A DNA stretch of 64,000 bases from Argopecten irradians (taxonomy: Eukaryota > Mollusca > Bivalvia > Pectinida > Pectinidae): the NCBI RefSeq assembly GCF_041381155.1, contig NC_091134.1:28091540-28155539 (forward strand), read 5' to 3'. This document shows positions 61,561-64,000 of the stretch, in pieces (position 1 is the stretch's first letter; each line of letters begins with the position of its first letter). The notes below the pieces were generated by a model. It was not told the origin of the DNA. It saw only the letters and a program-made list of their open reading frames with translations, and made no database searches. The position numbers were made by a program, and so were the translations under genes.

Positions 61561-61735
61561 CAGAGGCCACAGTGCTGACGTAATTAAGGCATTTTGAAAA
61601 TCACCACTAACCCTAAGGCCTCCACCTCTGCCTTACGAGTCCTAAATCCATCTCTATGTGGCAGTTGTCGGTTTGTGTTTTTTTCTCTGGGAACTTTGGC
61701 TTTCCTTAACCTCCTTAACCATTGGCATTGTTTTA
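61561..61735 (+). mobile_element. tRNA-derived SINE, degenerate
   Basis: The head (gaggccacagtgctgacgta, then ccactaaccctaaggcctccacctctg) matches the minisatellite unit at 59.2-60.3 kb read on its minus strand. A decayed B box (acgagtcctaaatcc) follows, then the body gtggcagttgtcggtttgtg and ctctgggaactttggctttc. Confidence 0.6.
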
Positions 61736-61740
61736 AATGT

Positions 61741-61850
61741 CTCTAGGTTCAGTTGGTTGCGAGTTTGTAATCCATCTATAGGGCAGATAGCGGTTTGTGC
61801 TTTTTCTCTTGGAACTTTGGCTTTCCTTAACTTCCTTATCTTGACACATC
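61741..61850 (+). mobile_element. second SINE body, degenerate
   Basis: Repeats the B-box-plus-body part of the preceding copy (ggttgcgagtttgtaatcc, ggcagatagcggtttgtg, ggaactttggctttcctt) at a distance of about 122 bp. It lacks the A-box head. Confidence 0.55.
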
Positions 61851-62375
61851 TCTAAATGATCCTTGCTGAAATTGTCACAAACCCCCCAACCCTTCATCAC
61901 ATATATATGTTTTAATGTTAAACCCACACACCCCTGAAGACACATTTACACCCTTCTTTTTCAAAGACTGGAGTAGTCCATTTTGGAATTTCAGGGGTGA
62001 AAATTCTCACAATATGATGCTTGCATGGCATTGTTTTACATTGTATTACTTTGTAATATTATCTTTCTTTTGTCTTCTCCGTGACAGATTCTCGGGTTTG
62101 AATCGTGTTAAAACACTTCCATGAAAACCATTAGTTTTGGATTTCATTTGTTTTAGTAGAATATGTCTGGAATAGATCAAGTTTTCTTTTCTGTATCAGT
62201 TTAATGAAACAACTGTGGATGTGATTATCTCAGATAATGGATAAAATTTCTTTGACCATAATTTCAATTCTCTGACAGACAATGCTGTTAAAAAAGAGAT
62301 TGCTTTTCAAAGTTTTTAGAAATCTTTTGTATCATTTTAGTATTTATTGCAGCACATGTATCTGGTTTATTATGA
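61851..62375. other. no feature recognised
   Basis: AT-rich, with polypyrimidine patches. No motif or convincing open frame. Confidence 0.35.
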
Positions 62376-62615
62376 TTGTGTGGGGTAGTGATTAAACCAC
62401 TGACCTTTCACCTAGCCGACCGGGGTTTGATCCCCAACATTGATGTGAAAAGGTAAGGGGTCACCTGCCTGATCACATGGATTTATTCTGAGCACTCTGG
62501 TTTCCTCTCACTCTAAGAACACTCGTGCCCTTTCATCCAGGCCATGGAAAGTGATTTGTATAACTTTTTTCCCTATGGATGCAAAATGAATAAAGTTTAT
62601 ATATTTATAAAAGGC
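62376..62615 (+). mobile_element. tRNA-derived SINE
   Basis: The head tgtggggtagtgattaaacc is followed by a good B box (ggtttgatccc, 62,424-62,434), then gtcacctgcctgatcacatg and ctctggtttcctctcactc, a block shared by many invertebrate tRNA SINEs, and an A/T-rich tail with aataaagttt. Likely a moderately old copy. Confidence 0.65.
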
Positions 62616-63539
62616 AAATCCATGTTTACTGTGACAGATTAATGTGCCATGAGTACAGGAAGAGTTAATATATGGTTGACTTGTTTTGGAAGTTTTTCAT
62701 CCACAACTTACATTTTAGTTCCTTAATGACCACCCCCAAAATTTAAAGAGCGCAAATTACGGCAAATATGGTACCAGTATATGATAGGTGACTATGATGT
62801 AGAACCGAGTTACAGTTTCTTAGGAAATCTTACCAGCGTATGATACATATTGATGTTTTCATCCACTTTCCATCTCACTGTCCCGTTAGTAGAGAAACCA
62901 AGCCAGTGTTTTTACCGCTGAGAGTTCATACAAAACACCGCAATTACATCACTACGGGCAGGGGATGATTTTTCTCTCATGGTCCAGATAATTGATTTCT
63001 CCCCATAGGGATTTGGTTAAATAATAACTGCTCCCTGATGAAGTCACGCTGATAATGAATTTGTATGCCTTTGAGCTTTGTATCAATTGGATTACATCCA
63101 GTCGGATGGATATTGTTTTTTCTTGATTTTCACACTTGTAACTTTTTTTTCTGATAAACAAATTCCGTTTGTTATTGTTGAATTGGTGTTCTAGATTTGT
63201 AACGGTGATTTCCTGTAAGGTCTGTTATTATCGTAACAAGGAAATATTGATATACAGTTTGTCATGTCCGATATCGTTTGTATTTCTTGATTGTGAATCG
63301 ACACATCACAGAAGATGTATTGACTGTACATGAGTTATAATCATTTGTACAGCTGTCATAAATTGAGAACGACTTTCAGATCATGGTCGCTGAGAAACTT
63401 GAAACGCTCTTATGGTCAGCCTGCCTGGCCATACCTCAATTGGTTATTTTAGAGACCTTATTTTGAAACGGAAATCAGAAAAATTAAGTAGCCTTAAAAG
63501 AAAGCTATAATATCATTTTACATTGATTACGAAACAAGT
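62616..63539. other. no feature recognised
   Basis: Single-copy-looking sequence with short frames only (for example 62,952-63,161 minus). Nothing in it matches a family I know. Confidence 0.35.
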
Positions 63540-63672
63540 TCTTAGTGTGGAAGGGAAACTGGAGTGGCTGGGAAAAACCCACGTGATTGGGCAGGTGATC
63601 TGAACCTTTTTTTGTCCGTGCAGGGGATTGGACACTGGTCAACTAGGTAGAAAGGCGAGTAGCTTACATCAC
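63540..63672 (-). mobile_element. tRNA-derived SINE, minus strand
   Basis: Read on the minus strand it gives gcctttctacctagttgacc, a decayed B box (gtgtccaatcccc), gatcacctgcccaatcacgt and actccagtttccc. This is the same family as the copy at 62,376, in opposite orientation. Confidence 0.6.
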
Positions 63673-64000
63673 CTCAAAACCCAGACATCGTAATGAGACA
63701 AAAACAATGAATTCTGATAATCCTAGTGATCCCCCCCTAAAAATACATTTAAAACTCTTCTAATTCAAAGCTTGAAGAGTTTATTATGAATTTTCAGGGG
63801 TAAATGAGATAAAAGCTTAGACTCAGGTGGGCAGTCTGAAAATGGATCTGTATTTGTCCTGTTGGTGAAAACAGAAGCCATCTCTGTCACGACACTCAGT
63901 TGTGACGGTGACAGTTGGAGAATCCGTTCCGACGCCTCGCGATCCACGCATTGACTCAAAGGAATGATGTATTTTTGTGGAGGCCCACTCACAATAAATC
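63673..64000. other. no gene established
   Basis: A 75-codon minus-strand frame (63,765-63,992) has protein-like composition and starts close to the window edge (MSGPPQKYIIPLSQC). I recognise no domain. It could be a terminal exon or chance. Confidence 0.3.

Noticed and set aside
63765-63992. 75-codon minus-strand frame near the window end
   Set aside because: Composition is plausible for protein, but there is no domain or splice evidence, and the window ends nearby.

Overview
This window looks like a non-genic stretch of an invertebrate animal genome, most likely a bivalve mollusc and possibly a scallop. The base composition is AT-rich and I found no recognisable protein-coding gene on either strand. 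There are intron-containing tRNA-Leu genes, several SINE-like and dispersed repeats that I recognise from memory as bivalve types (basis: recall, not a search), a hairpin-ended GC-rich repeat and satellite DNA. The short open frames are repeat shadows or unsupported.

Layout. 1-448: two to three imperfect copies of a ~135-bp repeat plus unassigned sequence. 449-2912: a ~1.07-kb direct duplication (449-1520 and 1843-2912) around a hairpin-ended dispersed repeat (1521-1843). Each copy carries two degenerate tRNA-Leu copies in opposite orientation. 2757 to about 50,400: a tandem array of about 20 units. In the clean part the period is 2,235-2,244 bp. Each unit holds (a) a 116-bp tRNA-Leu(CAA) gene with a 32-bp intron, (b) a minus-strand fragment of a LINE reverse transcriptase C-terminus, and (c) a second, damaged tRNA-Leu copy. 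Units up to ~19.6 kb are clean and nearly identical. From ~19.7 to 36.2 kb they are full of scattered indels and the period grows to 2.3-2.6 kb. From 36.2 to ~47 kb, and at 21.66-22.73 kb, pieces of an unrelated ~52-bp motif are interleaved with the unit sequence while the period stays near 2.2-2.3 kb. I read both as probable consensus or assembly damage, not biology.

50.4-58.03 kb: two paralogous blocks (about 50.4-53.28 and 54.6-58.03 kb) built on a satellite whose 505-bp higher-order unit contains three ~168-bp monomers. The blocks are separated by a stretch with a possible solo LTR (53,738-54,597). 58.03-64 kb: single-copy-looking sequence with about 19 copies of a 59-bp minisatellite derived from the tRNA-like head of a SINE (59,187-60,312), a long foldback element flanked by TTAA (61,314-61,471), and several SINE copies.

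The main biological unit is the tRNA-Leu(CAA) array. Seven consecutive units carry identical, structurally sound genes with intact A box, B box, anticodon, intron position and T-run terminator, so the locus could be a high-output source of this tRNA. The partner copy in each unit has lost D-loop and anticodon-stem pairing and is probably a pseudogene carried along by unit amplification.
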